Positions 27,430 through 36,066 of a DNA stretch of 64,000 nt are shown here, piece after piece (position 1 is the first letter of the stretch; each line of letters begins with the position of its first letter). The notes under the pieces are model-generated. The model had not been told where the DNA came from. It searched no databases and saw nothing but the letters and a program-made list of their open reading frames with translations. This DNA comes from Halorubrum salinarum. Lineage in GTDB: Archaea > Halobacteriota > Halobacteria > Halobacteriales > Haloferacaceae. The translations under genes were made by a program, and so were the position numbers. The DNA is taken from assembly GCF_013267195.1 (NCBI RefSeq), contig NZ_CP053941.1:2108001-2172000 (forward strand), given 5' to 3'.

Positions 27430-28569
27430 TCACAGCTCGCCGAGCTTCCGGAGGAGCTGGCCGCGGTACTCCTCGTCGGCGTTGACGCCCTTGATCTCTA
27501 AGACGTTCCGCTCTAACTTGTCGAGCGCGACGTGGAAGGCGTGCTCGGCGCCGTACCCCTCGCCGGAGCCGCCGACCTGTCCCTCGTTGGTGCGGAGGCG
27601 GATCTGACACTGGATCAGGGGCGTGCCGCGGAGCTTCTCCTTGTGCGCGTGGAGCCGAACGTGCGCGTGGATGACCTGCATCTCCGCGTACTTGTCCGCG
27701 ACCTGCTCGATGGACTCGACGATGTGCTCGCGGCTGGTGCCCTCCAGCAGGTCGACGTTGGTGATCTGGACGTCCATCGAGTCCTCCTCGGTGAACGTGA
27801 GCGCGCGCAGCACGTCGGTCTTCGTCACCATCCCGGCGACGGTGTCGGCGCCCTCGGGCGTGACGACCAGCCCGGAGACGTCGTTGTCGAACATGCGCTG
27901 GACGACCGCCTGCGCGGTCTCGTCGTTCGTCGCCGTGACGACGGGGCTCGACATGATGTCGTAGACGGGGATGTCGAGCATCCGGTCGATGTCGCCGGCG
28001 CGGTCGCCGCTGCCCTGGCGCTCCTGGTCGCGGACGACGAACTCCACGATGTCGTTCGTGGTGACGACGCCGACGAGGTCGCCCTCGTCGTCGAGGACCG
28101 GGAGCCGGGAGACGCCGTTCTCTCGGAGGCGGTTGATCGCGCGACCGACGCTCTCCGTCTCGCCGATGCCGATCACGTCCTCGGTGGCGATCTGGGCGAC
28201 GGTGATCGCGTCGAGGCTGTCGATGACGGCCTCGAGGATCTGGTCGACGGTGACGATCCCGTAGAGCTTCTCTCCCTCGTAGACGGGCGCGATCTTCACG
28301 TCGCCCTCGACGAGGAGCCGAGCGGTCTCGCGCACGTCCTCGTGCCGGTCGACGGAGGGCGCGGGCTTCATCACCGCCGACACCTTCGTGTCGTCCTCCA
28401 TGCGCGACCGCATCAGCTGTTTCTCGCCGACGACGCCGGCGTACTCGCCGTCCTCGACGACGACGATCCCCTTGGGGTTCTCTCGCTCGAAGATAGAACG
28501 GACCTTGGCGAGCCGCTCGTCGACGTCGACCTCCACGTATTCCGCGACCGCGATATCAGAGATGTTCAT
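27430..28569 (-). CDS. Four-CBS protein fused to an HPF/RaiA-like ribosome-binding domain
   Basis: A 380-aa cytosolic protein. Four CBS domains (~1-60, 61-118, 124-180, 200-262; e.g. ENGVSRLPVLDDEGDLVGVV and DNDVSGLVVTPEGADTVAGMV) would form two Bateman modules that bind adenine nucleotides. The last ~115 residues (VQITNVDLLEGTSREHIVES ... HAFHVALDKLERNVLEIKG) resemble S30AE/HPF hibernation factors. This suggests an energy-sensing protein that acts on ribosomes when nucleotide levels change. The fusion is seen directly; the function is inferred. The start is ATG 28567-28569. Confidence 0.85.
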   Translation of the reverse strand: MNISDIAVAEYVEVDVDERLAKVRSIFERENPKGIVVVEDGEYAGVVGEKQLMRSRMEDDTKVSAVMKPAPSVDRHEDVRETARLLVEGDVKIAPVYEGEKLYGIVTVDQILEAVIDSLDAITVAQIATEDVIGIGETESVGRAINRLRENGVSRLPVLDDEGDLVGVVTTNDIVEFVVRDQERQGSGDRAGDIDRMLDIPVYDIMSSPVVTATNDETAQAVVQRMFDNDVSGLVVTPEGADTVAGMVTKTDVLRALTFTEEDSMDVQITNVDLLEGTSREHIVESIEQVADKYAEMQVIHAHVRLHAHKEKLRGTPLIQCQIRLRTNEGQVGGSGEGYGAEHAFHVALDKLERNVLEIKGVNADEEYRGQLLRKLGEL

Positions 28570-28695
28570 AGTCCACTCTGAGAGTTCGACGGGCCGGGTA
28601 TTGAAAGTGCGGGAGTCGTCGCGCCCGCCGACACGTCTCGTCCGATCACCGGAATCCGCCTGAAGGTATTTGGGCGTCGCCGACGAACCCGTTTC

Positions 28696-28836
28696 GTGAA
28701 GCTCTCGACCGCGCTGATCGCAGTCGGCGTCGCGCTGATCGTGATCCCGCTGCCGGTTCCGATCCCGTTCGTCGGCGTGATCGCCGGCGCGCTCGCGGTG
28801 CTTGCCGGGCTCTTCCTCCGCCTCTTCGGCGTGTGA
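28696..28836 (+). CDS. Small hydrophobic membrane protein, 46 aa
   Basis: A GTG-started 46-codon gene: MKLSTALIAVGVALIVIP, then a Pro-rich turn (LPVPIPFVGV) and a second hydrophobic helix ending LFLRLFGV. It should be a two-helix hairpin in the membrane. Support comes from a TATA-like GGTATTTGGG at ~28664-28673, about 27 bp before the GTG, from strong third-position GC, and from its tidy fit between the CBS-HPF gene and the HAD gene. No function is known. Confidence 0.7.
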   Translation: MKLSTALIAVGVALIVIPLPVPIPFVGVIAGALAVLAGLFLRLFGV

Positions 28837-28893
28837 GGCGCCGTCCCCCCGGCGTGTGAAAGCTTTTTGCCCGTTACCCCCGCACAGGGAGGC

Positions 28894-29571
28894 GTGTACG
28901 ACGCCGTCGTCCTCGACAACGACGGGGTGTTGGTCGGACGGACGCCGTTCGACACGCTCCGCGAGGCCGCGTGGGACGCGTTCGTGAGCCTCGGCGTCGA
29001 GGACCCCGACCTCTCGCACGTCGACGACGTGGCCGTCGGCGTCGACCCCGCGACCCTGACCGACATCTGCGAGCGGTACGGGGTCGACCCGACGGAGTTC
29101 TGGCGGGTCAGGGACGAGACCGCCGCCGCGGCGCAGATCGGCGCGGCCCGGAAGGGGCAGAAGACGCCGTACGACGACGTGGACGCGCTCCGCGCGCTCG
29201 ACGCCTCGCTCGGCGTCGTCTCCTCGAACCAGCAGGAGACCGTCGACGCCCTCCTCGACCACTTCGGGCTGGCGGGCCACTTCGAGGTCGCGTACGGTCG
29301 CGAGCCCTCGGTGGCCAGCCTCTCGCGCAAGAAGCCCTCCCCGTACTACCTCGAACGCGCCCTCGAGGACCTGGGCGCCGAGACGGCGCTGTTCGTCGGC
29401 GACAACGAGTCAGACGTGCGCGCGGCCGACAACGCGGGGATCGACTCCGCGTTCCTCCGCCGCCCGCACCGCCGGTCGACGGAGCTCGCCTGTCACCCGA
29501 CCTACGAGATAGACGACCTCCACGACCTCGTCAGCATCTGCGGCCGAGCGCCGACCGACGGTCCGGCCTGA
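28894..29571 (+). CDS. HAD-family hydrolase (phosphoglycolate-phosphatase-like)
   Basis: A 225-aa HAD phosphatase. Motif I is AVVLDNDGVLVGR, with Asp nucleophile pair DND rather than the usual DxD with Phe/Gly between. Motif II is GVVSSNQQE, then RKKPSPYYLERAL with the catalytic Lys and GDNESDVRAADNAG for Mg2+. The helical cap lies at ~20-90. The substrate is a phosphorylated small molecule, not identifiable here. I start at GTG 28894 (MYDAVVLDND), since TATA AGCTTTTTGCC (28861-28871) is ~27 bp upstream; a TTG at 28867 is too close to that box. Confidence 0.86.
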   Translation: MYDAVVLDNDGVLVGRTPFDTLREAAWDAFVSLGVEDPDLSHVDDVAVGVDPATLTDICERYGVDPTEFWRVRDETAAAAQIGAARKGQKTPYDDVDALRALDASLGVVSSNQQETVDALLDHFGLAGHFEVAYGREPSVASLSRKKPSPYYLERALEDLGAETALFVGDNESDVRAADNAGIDSAFLRRPHRRSTELACHPTYEIDDLHDLVSICGRAPTDGPA

Positions 29572-29649
29572 CCGCCGACCCTCGCGGAAGACGCCGACCG
29601 ACCTGGATTCGACCGCAATCCTGAACTGCGCGCCCGACGAGTCCGAGCC

Positions 29650-30399
29650 GTGTCCGCGCCCTCCGCCCGCGTCGGGTCGCGCCGACGCACCGACCGAGAC
29701 GCCCTCGACGACGCGACCGCTCGCTACCGCCGCGCCGAACGCGCGGTCAGTTGGACGCTCGCGCTGCTCGCCGCCGGCGCCGTCCTCGCGGCCGTCACCG
29801 CGCTCTCCTTCTGGCCCGGCGTGGCGGTCGGCGGTCTCCTCTTGCTCGCGCTCCGCGCGCCCGCGTTCCGACGGCGCGGTACCGCGCGGCTCCGGACGGA
29901 CGCCCCGCCGGCGACCGTCCTGCGCGAGTTCGCGTCCGCGAGGCCGCCGATCCTCGCGTTCCAGTGGGCCGTCGCCGACGAGGTGCGCGGAGTCGACGAC
30001 GGCCCGGCCGACTCCGCCGACGGGGACGCGTCCGGAACGGCCGCGACGTACGAGTTCTCGTACCTCTTGGGGCTCAAGACGGTCGAGCTCGACCTCTCCG
30101 TCGACGTGAGCGACGGGGACGCGCTCGACGGCGCGGTCGACGGGGGCGAGCACGAGCGCCGGCCGGTCGCGACGGTCGAAATCGAGGGGACCGCCGGCGG
30201 GAAGGCGTGGGCGTCGTACGCGGTCGCGGTCCGCGAGGCGGCCGACGGCGGGAGCGTGGTCGACGTCGAACTGCGGCCGACGCGGCGGTTCGACCTCCGC
30301 CGCCTCCCGCAGGGACGGGTCGCGGAGCGGTACTACGCCGACGTGCTCGCCGCGCAGGGCTACGAGGTCGTCGAGCGGTCGGTGTCGATGACGCGGTGA
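29650..30399 (+). CDS. Hypothetical membrane-anchored protein
   Basis: A 249-aa protein I cannot assign. An Arg-rich cytosolic N-terminus (~1-30) precedes two hydrophobic helices (~33-70: TLALLAAGAVLAAVTAL and GVAVGGLLLLALRAP), then a soluble domain of beta strands (AATYEFSYLLGLKTVELDLS ... VVDVELRPTRRFDLRRLPQG). The C-terminal pattern recalls a lipid-binding SRPBCC-like fold, but weakly. It starts with GTG at 29650, 79 bp after the HAD gene. Its stop is separated by a single base from the stop of the convergent next gene. Confidence 0.65.
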   Translation: MSAPSARVGSRRRTDRDALDDATARYRRAERAVSWTLALLAAGAVLAAVTALSFWPGVAVGGLLLLALRAPAFRRRGTARLRTDAPPATVLREFASARPPILAFQWAVADEVRGVDDGPADSADGDASGTAATYEFSYLLGLKTVELDLSVDVSDGDALDGAVDGGEHERRPVATVEIEGTAGGKAWASYAVAVREAADGGSVVDVELRPTRRFDLRRLPQGRVAERYYADVLAAQGYEVVERSVSMTR

Positions 30400-30400
30400 C

Positions 30401-30940
30401 TCACGCGACCAGTTCGGCCTTCGGCGCGTCGACGACGGTCCGGGAGACGCCCTCCGCGTCGGCCACGCCGCGGACCTCGATCCCGCGCAGCCGGAACGCG
30501 AGCGCCGCGTCGTTCCGGGCCGCGGGCGACCGAGGGTGAAGGACGGTCTCGCCCTCGTCGCCGTCGTCGTCGCGGACCACGACAACGTCGCCGTCCCTGA
30601 ACTTGACGTACTGGGCATCGCGGGTCGACACCTCGACGCGGGCGTTCTGGAGCGCCGTGACGCCGGTCCCGGCGAGCGCCGTCGCGAGCGCGAACCCGGC
30701 CACCTCGATCCCCTCCCCGGACCCGGCGGCCAGCTCGATCAGGGCCCCGAGGAGGGCGATCCCGCTCGCGACGGCCGACCAGCCAACCTCGCGTCCGACT
30801 GGGGGCGCTCGGCCGCTCGCGAGGCGCCTGACGGTCGTCTCGGCCACGCGAGCGAGCCGCTTCCGAACGCGGATCTCGCCGGGGGCTACCTCGACTCGTC
30901 CCGCGGTCGTCGCGAACGACCACGTCCCGGTCCGGGTCAC
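30401..30940 (-). CDS. Hypothetical protein with a helical hairpin
   Basis: A 179-aa protein with no recognised family. An N-terminal beta-rich part (WSFATTAGRVEVAPGEIRVR) is followed by two weakly hydrophobic helices (SAVASGIALLGALIELAAG and GFALATALAGTGVTALQNA) and a soluble C-terminal part that looks like a small beta barrel (VKFRDGDVVVVRDDDGDE). The hydrophobic hairpin suggests membrane attachment. It is convergent with, and practically abuts, the preceding plus-strand gene. Confidence 0.6.
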   Translation of the reverse strand: MTRTGTWSFATTAGRVEVAPGEIRVRKRLARVAETTVRRLASGRAPPVGREVGWSAVASGIALLGALIELAAGSGEGIEVAGFALATALAGTGVTALQNARVEVSTRDAQYVKFRDGDVVVVRDDDGDEGETVLHPRSPAARNDAALAFRLRGIEVRGVADAEGVSRTVVDAPKAELVA

Positions 30941-31157
30941 GCGGCGCGGGGATCGATCGACACTTGTTCGACGGGCGGCGCGGGCGGTGCGGACGGAGCG
31001 AGTCCGGCGCGGGGACTACGCGGAGGGCGGACTGACATCGACGGGCGGGGTTACGAACGCCGCTCACCTAAGTGATCCGTGGCCTCCGGGCGCCGCGTCG
31101 GACCGCGGTCGGGGACGTGACGGGAGGCTTTTGTCCGCGTCGCCCGGACCCCGGCGC

Positions 31158-31934
31158 ATGGACCTCCCGCCGGTCGGCCTCGGAACGATGGGGATCGACG
31201 ACCCGGACGCGGTCGCGACCGCGCTCTCGGTCGGCTACCGCCACCTCGACACCGCCCGAATCTACGACAACGAGGCGGTCGTCGGCGACGGGCTCGCCGC
31301 GGGACTGACCGCCGCCGACCTCGACCGCGACGACGTGACCGTCGCGACGAAGCTGTGGATCGACGACCTCGGGAGCGAGGCCGTCGCGCCCGCGGCCCGC
31401 GAGAGCGCGGAGCGGCTGGGGGTCGACGCGATCGACCTGCTGTACGTCCACCGGCCGCGCGGCGACTACGACCCCGAGGCGACGCTGCCGGCGCTCGACC
31501 GACTGGTCGAGGAGGGCCTCGTGCGGAACGTCGGCGTCTCGAACTTCGAGGTCGCGGACCTCGACCGCGCGGTTGAGGTCCTCGGTCGCCCGCCCGCCGC
31601 CCACCAGACCGAGCTCCACCCGCTGTTCCACCGACCGGAGCTGCTCGACCACGCCCGCGAGCACGGCTATCCTGTCGTCGCCTACTCGCCGCTCGCCGAC
31701 GGGCGGGTGCGCGAGGTCGACGCGGTCGCCGAAGCCGCGGCGGCGCACGGGACGACGCCCGAGGCGGTCGCCATCGCGTGGGCCGCCGCCAAGGAGCCGG
31801 TGGTGACGATCCCGAAGGCGTCGAGCGAGGCGCACCTCCGGGCGAACCTCGCCGCGGCCGACCTCGACCTCACCGACGCGGAGGTCGCGGCGATCGACGC
31901 CGTCGAGCGCGAGGAAGAGCTGTTCCCCGAGTAA
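31158..31934 (+). CDS. Aldo/keto reductase
   Basis: A 258-aa NAD(P)H-dependent oxidoreductase with the (beta/alpha)8 AKR fold. It has GYRHLDTARIYDNEAVVG, containing catalytic Asp and Tyr, Lys in TVATKLWIDDL, His in LLYVHRPRGDY, and the C-terminal cofactor loop TIPKASSEAHLRANL. It is short for the family but all four catalytic positions (Asp, Tyr, Lys, His) are present. The physiological carbonyl substrate is unknown. GGCTTTTGTCC at ~31126 is the likely TATA box for a leaderless ATG at 31158. It is divergent from the hypothetical gene ending at 30401. Confidence 0.92.
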   Translation: MDLPPVGLGTMGIDDPDAVATALSVGYRHLDTARIYDNEAVVGDGLAAGLTAADLDRDDVTVATKLWIDDLGSEAVAPAARESAERLGVDAIDLLYVHRPRGDYDPEATLPALDRLVEEGLVRNVGVSNFEVADLDRAVEVLGRPPAAHQTELHPLFHRPELLDHAREHGYPVVAYSPLADGRVREVDAVAEAAAAHGTTPEAVAIAWAAAKEPVVTIPKASSEAHLRANLAAADLDLTDAEVAAIDAVEREEELFPE

Positions 31935-32027
31935 TTGATCCTCATTCTTGTATACAATATTCGAAATTGGGAGGCTGATAACCACGATCCCGTATGATTT
32001 TTATCCCGCCGCCGTCGACATCCTCCC

Positions 32028-32921
32028 GTGACAGAGATCATCGACGGGGAGGCGGTCGCGGCCGACGTGCGCGGCGCGGTCGCCGACGAGGTGACGCGGC
32101 TCTCCGACGCCGGCGTCGAGCCGGGGCTCGCCACGGTGCTGATGAGCGACGACCCGGCCAGCGAGACGTACGTCTCGATGAAACAGCGCGACTGCGAGGA
32201 GGTCGGCATCGAGAGCTTCCACGTCGAGATCGACGCCGACGCCCCCGCGAGCGAGCTGTACGAGACGATCGACGACCTCAACGACCGCGGCGACGTCCAC
32301 GGAATTCTGGTCCAACTCCCGCTGCCGGACCACGTCGACAAGCGGACGGTCCTCCGGCGGATCGACCCGGAGAAGGACGTGGACGGCTTCCACCCGGAGA
32401 ACGTCGGCCGCCTCGTCGCGGGCGACGCCCGGTTCAAGCCGTGTACCCCCCACGGCGTCCAGAAGCTGCTCGACGCCTACGACGTGGAGACGGAGGGCGC
32501 CGACGCCGTCGTCGTCGGGCGCTCCGACATCGTCGGCAAGCCGATGGCGAACCTCCTGATCCAGAAGTCGCCGACCGGCAACGCGACGACGACGGTCTGC
32601 CACTCCCGCACCGAGGACCTGGAGGCGAAGCTGGCGGGCGCGGACCTCGTCGTCGCGGCCGCCGGCCTCCCGGAGTTCGTGGACGGCTCGATGCTGAAAG
32701 AGGGCGCGACCGTGATCGACGTGGGAATCAACCGGGTCGACGCGGACACGGAGAAGGGGTACGAGCTCGTCGGCGACGTTGACTACGAGTCGGCCAGCGA
32801 GGTGGCGGGGGCGATCACCCCGGTCCCCGGCGGCGTGGGGCCGATGACGCGCGCGATGCTCCTCTACAACACGGTGAAGGCGGCCGGCCTCCAGCGCGGC
32901 GTTGACGTGAACTTACCGTAG
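32028..32921 (+). CDS. folD: FolD: methylene-THF dehydrogenase/cyclohydrolase
   Basis: A 297-aa bifunctional one-carbon enzyme that oxidises 5,10-methylene-THF and hydrolyses the methenyl form. Key motifs are ETYVSMKQRDCEEVGI with catalytic Lys, GILVQLPLPDHVD, the NADP-binding VVVGRSDIVGKPMANLL, and the closing PVPGGVGPMTRAMLLYNTV. Its C1 units come from serine and from glycine cleavage, whose genes lie at 56.7-60.0 kb. The start is GTG 32028, with TATA GATTTTTATCC (31996-32006) ~26 bp upstream. Upstream, 31945-31975 is AT-rich intergenic sequence. Confidence 0.96.
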   Translation: MTEIIDGEAVAADVRGAVADEVTRLSDAGVEPGLATVLMSDDPASETYVSMKQRDCEEVGIESFHVEIDADAPASELYETIDDLNDRGDVHGILVQLPLPDHVDKRTVLRRIDPEKDVDGFHPENVGRLVAGDARFKPCTPHGVQKLLDAYDVETEGADAVVVGRSDIVGKPMANLLIQKSPTGNATTTVCHSRTEDLEAKLAGADLVVAAAGLPEFVDGSMLKEGATVIDVGINRVDADTEKGYELVGDVDYESASEVAGAITPVPGGVGPMTRAMLLYNTVKAAGLQRGVDVNLP

Positions 32922-32931
32922 CGCTCGCCGC

Positions 32932-34359
32932 TCAGTCGTCGTCGGCCGCGGCGGCGCGGTTCCGGATCTCGATCCGGCCCTCGATCTCGGGGTCGATCCC
33001 CCGCTCGCGGGCGTAGTCGGCCAGCACCTCGTACTGGATGTCCGCCTCGTCGATCCGGTGGCGCTGGGCGAGCGTCGGGTACTCGTGTTCCGAGTGGAGC
33101 AGGTACTCGGAGACGGCGACCGTGTAGCGGGCGTCGGGGTCGATCGGCTCACCGCCGACGGTGGCCTCCAGGATTAGCTCGGCGTCGTCGTCCCAGACGA
33201 CCCGGGCGTTCGAGACGTGGCCGTGCCACCAGTCGTCCTCGCCGAAGTCCACGTCGGGCGCGGCCATCTCGCGGAACACGTCGTGGAGCTCCGCGCCCGT
33301 GACCGACGCGAGCGCGACCGGTTCCTCGAACGGGATCAGGCTGATCAGGTCCGCCTTCGTCACGTCGCCGGCGAACGGGTCGCCCTGCCGGAGGCCGCCG
33401 GCGTTCGACAGCCCCACGTCGGCGTCGTGGACCCAGCGGAACGCGTCCGCGACGAAGTTGCCGACGCGGCACTCCCCGCCGTGGACCACGTCGCCGGTCC
33501 GCGCTATCGGCTCCGCGACCGTGTCGACGACCTCGTCGAGGTCGGCCGCGGCCATCCGCTCCGCGAGCGCGGCCTCGAGGCCGGGCGCGGGGTCGGCCCC
33601 GTCCGGCTCGTGGAGCGTCGCGGTCGGGGGCTCTGCGTCGAGGTCGACCTCCGCGACCGCCTCGCCGTTGACCCCGGGCCGGACGAGCAGGGTGTCCGCG
33701 ACGACCTCGTTCCGGCGGCTGTGGACGTGGCCGCCGAGCACCGCGTCGACGTCGAGCTCGCGGGCGAGGTCGTCGTCGCCGGCGCCGAGGTGCGAGAGGA
33801 CGACCACGTGATCGAGCGGGCCCGCGTCGCCGCCAGCCCTATTCTCCCCGCGCTCGGCGACCGCGGTCCGCATCTCCGCGAGCGCGTCGCGCGCTGCGGC
33901 GACGGGGTCGTCGAACGACAGGTCGGCGGCCATCGGGTTCAGCGAGTCCGTCGCGGGGTCGGTGACGCCGACGAACCCGACCGTCTCGCCGTCGACCTCC
34001 CGGGTCGCCCACGGGACGACGCCCTCGGCGCGCCCGAACGGTTCCCCCGCCTCGTCGCGGACGTTGGCGGAGACGAACGTCGCCGGCGAGTCGGCGACGA
34101 GGCCGCGGAGCGCGTCGGGGCCGTAGTCGAACTCGTGGTTGCCGAACGTGTCGAAGACGGTGTCGGTCGCCTCGTAGAAGTCGAGGACCTGCCTGCCGGT
34201 CGCGACCAGCGAGAGGACGCCCGGCGCGGTCGTGTCGCCCGTCCCGACGACCGCGGCGTCGGGGCCCGAGAGCGCGCGGATCCGGCCGGCGAGGCGGGCC
34301 GCCCGCTCCGGGGCGTCGAAGACGTTCTCGATGTCGGAGTAGTGAACGAGGCGGACCAT
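32932..34359 (-). CDS. Metallophosphatase/5'-nucleotidase family protein
   Basis: A 475-aa two-domain protein of the UshA/CD73 type. The metallophosphoesterase domain has VGTGDTTAPG, TFGNHEFDYG, VVLSHLGAGDDDLA and LGGHVHSR. The first motif, normally DxH, reads HYSDIENVF, so the usual His is replaced by Glu. The C-terminal nucleotide-binding domain has LSNAGGLRQGD and VALASVTGAELHDVFREM. No export signal is visible, unlike periplasmic relatives, so it is probably cytosolic. It converges on folD, with 10 bp between stops. Confidence 0.87.
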   Translation of the reverse strand: MVRLVHYSDIENVFDAPERAARLAGRIRALSGPDAAVVGTGDTTAPGVLSLVATGRQVLDFYEATDTVFDTFGNHEFDYGPDALRGLVADSPATFVSANVRDEAGEPFGRAEGVVPWATREVDGETVGFVGVTDPATDSLNPMAADLSFDDPVAAARDALAEMRTAVAERGENRAGGDAGPLDHVVVLSHLGAGDDDLARELDVDAVLGGHVHSRRNEVVADTLLVRPGVNGEAVAEVDLDAEPPTATLHEPDGADPAPGLEAALAERMAAADLDEVVDTVAEPIARTGDVVHGGECRVGNFVADAFRWVHDADVGLSNAGGLRQGDPFAGDVTKADLISLIPFEEPVALASVTGAELHDVFREMAAPDVDFGEDDWWHGHVSNARVVWDDDAELILEATVGGEPIDPDARYTVAVSEYLLHSEHEYPTLAQRHRIDEADIQYEVLADYARERGIDPEIEGRIEIRNRAAAADDD

Positions 34360-34516
34360 TCGATGTGAAACGAGAGGGGCGAGCGGGGTTTAAAAATCGC
34401 GGAGTCGGTCGGCGCCCGCGCGGTCGGGGCGCGGCCGGATCGCGCGCCGTCCGTTCCCCCGCCCCTGGTTTCGCCCCGTGATCCCCGCTCGCACACGCGC
34501 AGGACATTGAAAGCGC

Positions 34517-34637
34517 TTTTATGGATGTCCGGACTACGACGGGGCACAGCCTCTGTGGGGTTGATGATGTGCCGTTCCGTTAGGGACCGACCACGGGACG
34601 GACACGCGAGCCTACACGGAGGATAGGTGAACAACAT
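34517..34637 (+). promoter_or_regulatory. Promoter and structured leader of the rpl7ae operon
   Basis: TATA CTTTTATGG (34516-34524) predicts a start near 34544, leaving a ~93-nt leader in a genome where most messages are leaderless. The leader folds into hairpin 1, closed by GGCACA (34543-34548) with TGTGCC (34568-34573), and hairpin 2, CCGTTCCGT (34572-34580) with ACGGGACGG (34593-34601, one G-U). The two closing stems share 34572-34573, so they compete at that point. Shine-Dalgarno-like AGGTGA (34625-34630) stands 7 nt before the ATG. Confidence 0.5.
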
Positions 34638-35000
34638 ATGCCCGTTTACGTAGACTACGACACCCCGGCGGACCTCGCGGAGCGATCCCTCGAAGCGCTC
34701 GAGGTCGCCCGAGACACCGGCACCGTGAAGAAAGGAACCAACGAGACCACCAAGGCCGTCGAGCGCGGCAACGCCGACCTGGTCATCGTCGCGGAGGACG
34801 TCTCCCCCGAGGAGATCGTGATGCACCTCCCCGAGCTCGCCGAAGAGAAGGGGATCCCCGTCGCCTTCGTCGACACGCAGGACGAGGTCGGGCAGGCCGC
34901 CGGCCTCGAGGTCGGCTCGGCCGCCGCCGCCGTCGTCGACGCCGGCGACGCCGCCGACGACGTCGAGGACATCGGCGAGAAGGTCGCGGAGCTCCGATAA
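34638..35000 (+). CDS. rpl7ae: Ribosomal protein L7Ae
   Basis: A 120-aa kink-turn-binding protein of the large subunit, also a core of archaeal box C/D and H/ACA RNPs and of RNase P. The RNA-binding signature [17 protein letters not shown] (~28-44) and [14 protein letters not shown] are intact, followed by [18 protein letters not shown]. First gene of the conserved rpl7ae-rps28e-rpl24e-ndk operon; S28e starts 6 bp after its stop. The preceding ~93-nt leader carries a real Shine-Dalgarno element, so translation is not leaderless here. Confidence 0.98.
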   Translation: MPVYVDYDTPADLAERSLEALEVARDTGTVKKGTNETTKAVERGNADLVIVAEDVSPEEIVMHLPELAEEKGIPVAFVDTQDEVGQAAGLEVGSAAAAVVDAGDAADDVEDIGEKVAELR

Positions 35001-35006
35001 CCTCCC

Positions 35007-35231
35007 ATGAGCGCAGAAGAGGGCACCGGCGACTCGACGACCGCGGAGGTCATCGAGGTCGTCGGCAAGACCGGGATGCACGGCGAGGCCATGCAGGTCA
35101 AGTGCCGCATCCAGGAGGGATCGAACCAGGGCCGGATCATCACCCGGAACGTCCTGGGTCCCGTCCGTCTGGGCGACGTGCTCCAGCTTCGGGAGACCCA
35201 GCGCGACGCCGACTCCATCGGAGGCCGATAA
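35007..35231 (+). CDS. rps28e: Ribosomal protein S28e
   Basis: A 74-aa small-subunit protein with the S1-like fold: [20 protein letters not shown], then [19 protein letters not shown] and the conserved C-terminal RETQRDAD. Length is normal for archaea. Second gene of the operon, 6 bp after rpl7ae and 3 bp before rpl24e, so ribosomes probably reinitiate. Confidence 0.97.
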   Translation: MSAEEGTGDSTTAEVIEVVGKTGMHGEAMQVKCRIQEGSNQGRIITRNVLGPVRLGDVLQLRETQRDADSIGGR

Positions 35232-35234
35232 CCA

Positions 35235-35429
35235 ATGGTCGAGACACGCACCTGCGATTACAGCGGTGAGGAGATCGAGCCCGGCACGGGCACGATGTTC
35301 GTCAAGAAGGACGGCACCGTCCTCCACTTCGTCGACTCGAAGGCGGAGAAGAACTACTTCCTCGGTCGCGAGGCGCGCGACGTCGAGTGGACCGAGGAGG
35401 GTCACCGAGCCGGAGGCGACGAGCAGTGA
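35235..35429 (+). CDS. rpl24e: Ribosomal protein L24e
   Basis: A 64-aa large-subunit protein with the TRASH-like fold: [20 protein letters not shown] and [17 protein letters not shown]. Only the first Cys (CDYSG) of the zinc-binding set remains, the usual second Cys being Ser, as in other zinc-free haloarchaeal forms. GGAGG at 35219-35223 can serve as its ribosome binding site. Its stop codon overlaps the GTG start of ndk (GTGA, 35426-35429). Confidence 0.95.
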   Translation: MVETRTCDYSGEEIEPGTGTMFVKKDGTVLHFVDSKAEKNYFLGREARDVEWTEEGHRAGGDEQ

Positions 35430-35905
35430 GCCACCACGACGAGCGCACCTTCGTGATGGTGAAGCCCGACGGCGTCCAGCGCGGCCTCATCGGCGAGATC
35501 GTCTCTCGCTTCGAGGACCGCGGGCTCAAGCTCGTCGGCGGCAAGTTCGTTCAGCTCGACGAGGAGCTCGCGAAGGAGCACTACGGCGAGCACGAGGACA
35601 AACCGTTCTTCGACGGCCTCGTCGAGTTCATCACCTCCGGCCCCGTCTTCGCGATGGTGTGGGAGGGCGCGGACGCGACCCGACAGGTCCGCGCGATGGT
35701 CGGCGAGACCGACCCGACCGAGTCCGCCCCGGGCACGATCCGCGGCGACTTCGGCCTCGACCTCGGCCACAACGTGATCCACGCGTCGGACCACGAGGAC
35801 GAGGGCGCCAACGAGCGCGAGATCGACCTGTTCTTCGACGACGACGAACTCGTCGACTACGACCTCGACACCTCGGCGTGGGTGTACGAGGAAGAAGACC
35901 ACTGA
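35426..35905 (+). CDS. ndk: Nucleoside diphosphate kinase
   Basis: A 159-aa NDP kinase that balances NTP pools. The N-terminal [17 protein letters not shown], ligand residues in [10 protein letters not shown] and [10 protein letters not shown], and active-site His119 in [10 protein letters not shown] are all present. It begins at GTG 35426, overlapping the rpl24e stop by GTGA, so it is translationally coupled to the ribosomal-protein genes. In many archaea infB follows this operon; here the next gene is on the other strand and unrelated. Confidence 0.97.
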   Translation: MSHHDERTFVMVKPDGVQRGLIGEIVSRFEDRGLKLVGGKFVQLDEELAKEHYGEHEDKPFFDGLVEFITSGPVFAMVWEGADATRQVRAMVGETDPTESAPGTIRGDFGLDLGHNVIHASDHEDEGANEREIDLFFDDDELVDYDLDTSAWVYEEEDH

Positions 35906-36066
35906 CGCCGCTCGCGGATTTCACTTTTCGCCGCCGCCCCGCCCTCGGAGAGTCATCGCTCGCTCGACACACCGCGTTTCCGGTGAATTTCTCCGAGAAG
36001 CTCCGCTCGGTCGTCCGGTTTCCCCCAACGGACCGTATATAAACGACCGCGACGGTCCCTGCCGGC

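Noticed and set aside
34543-34573. Kink-turn or box C/D element in the rpl7ae leader (TTGATGATG resembles box C)
   Set aside because: The first base does not fit RUGAUGA, no CUGA box D pairs with it, and the 5' side of the stem lacks the GA needed for a kink-turn.
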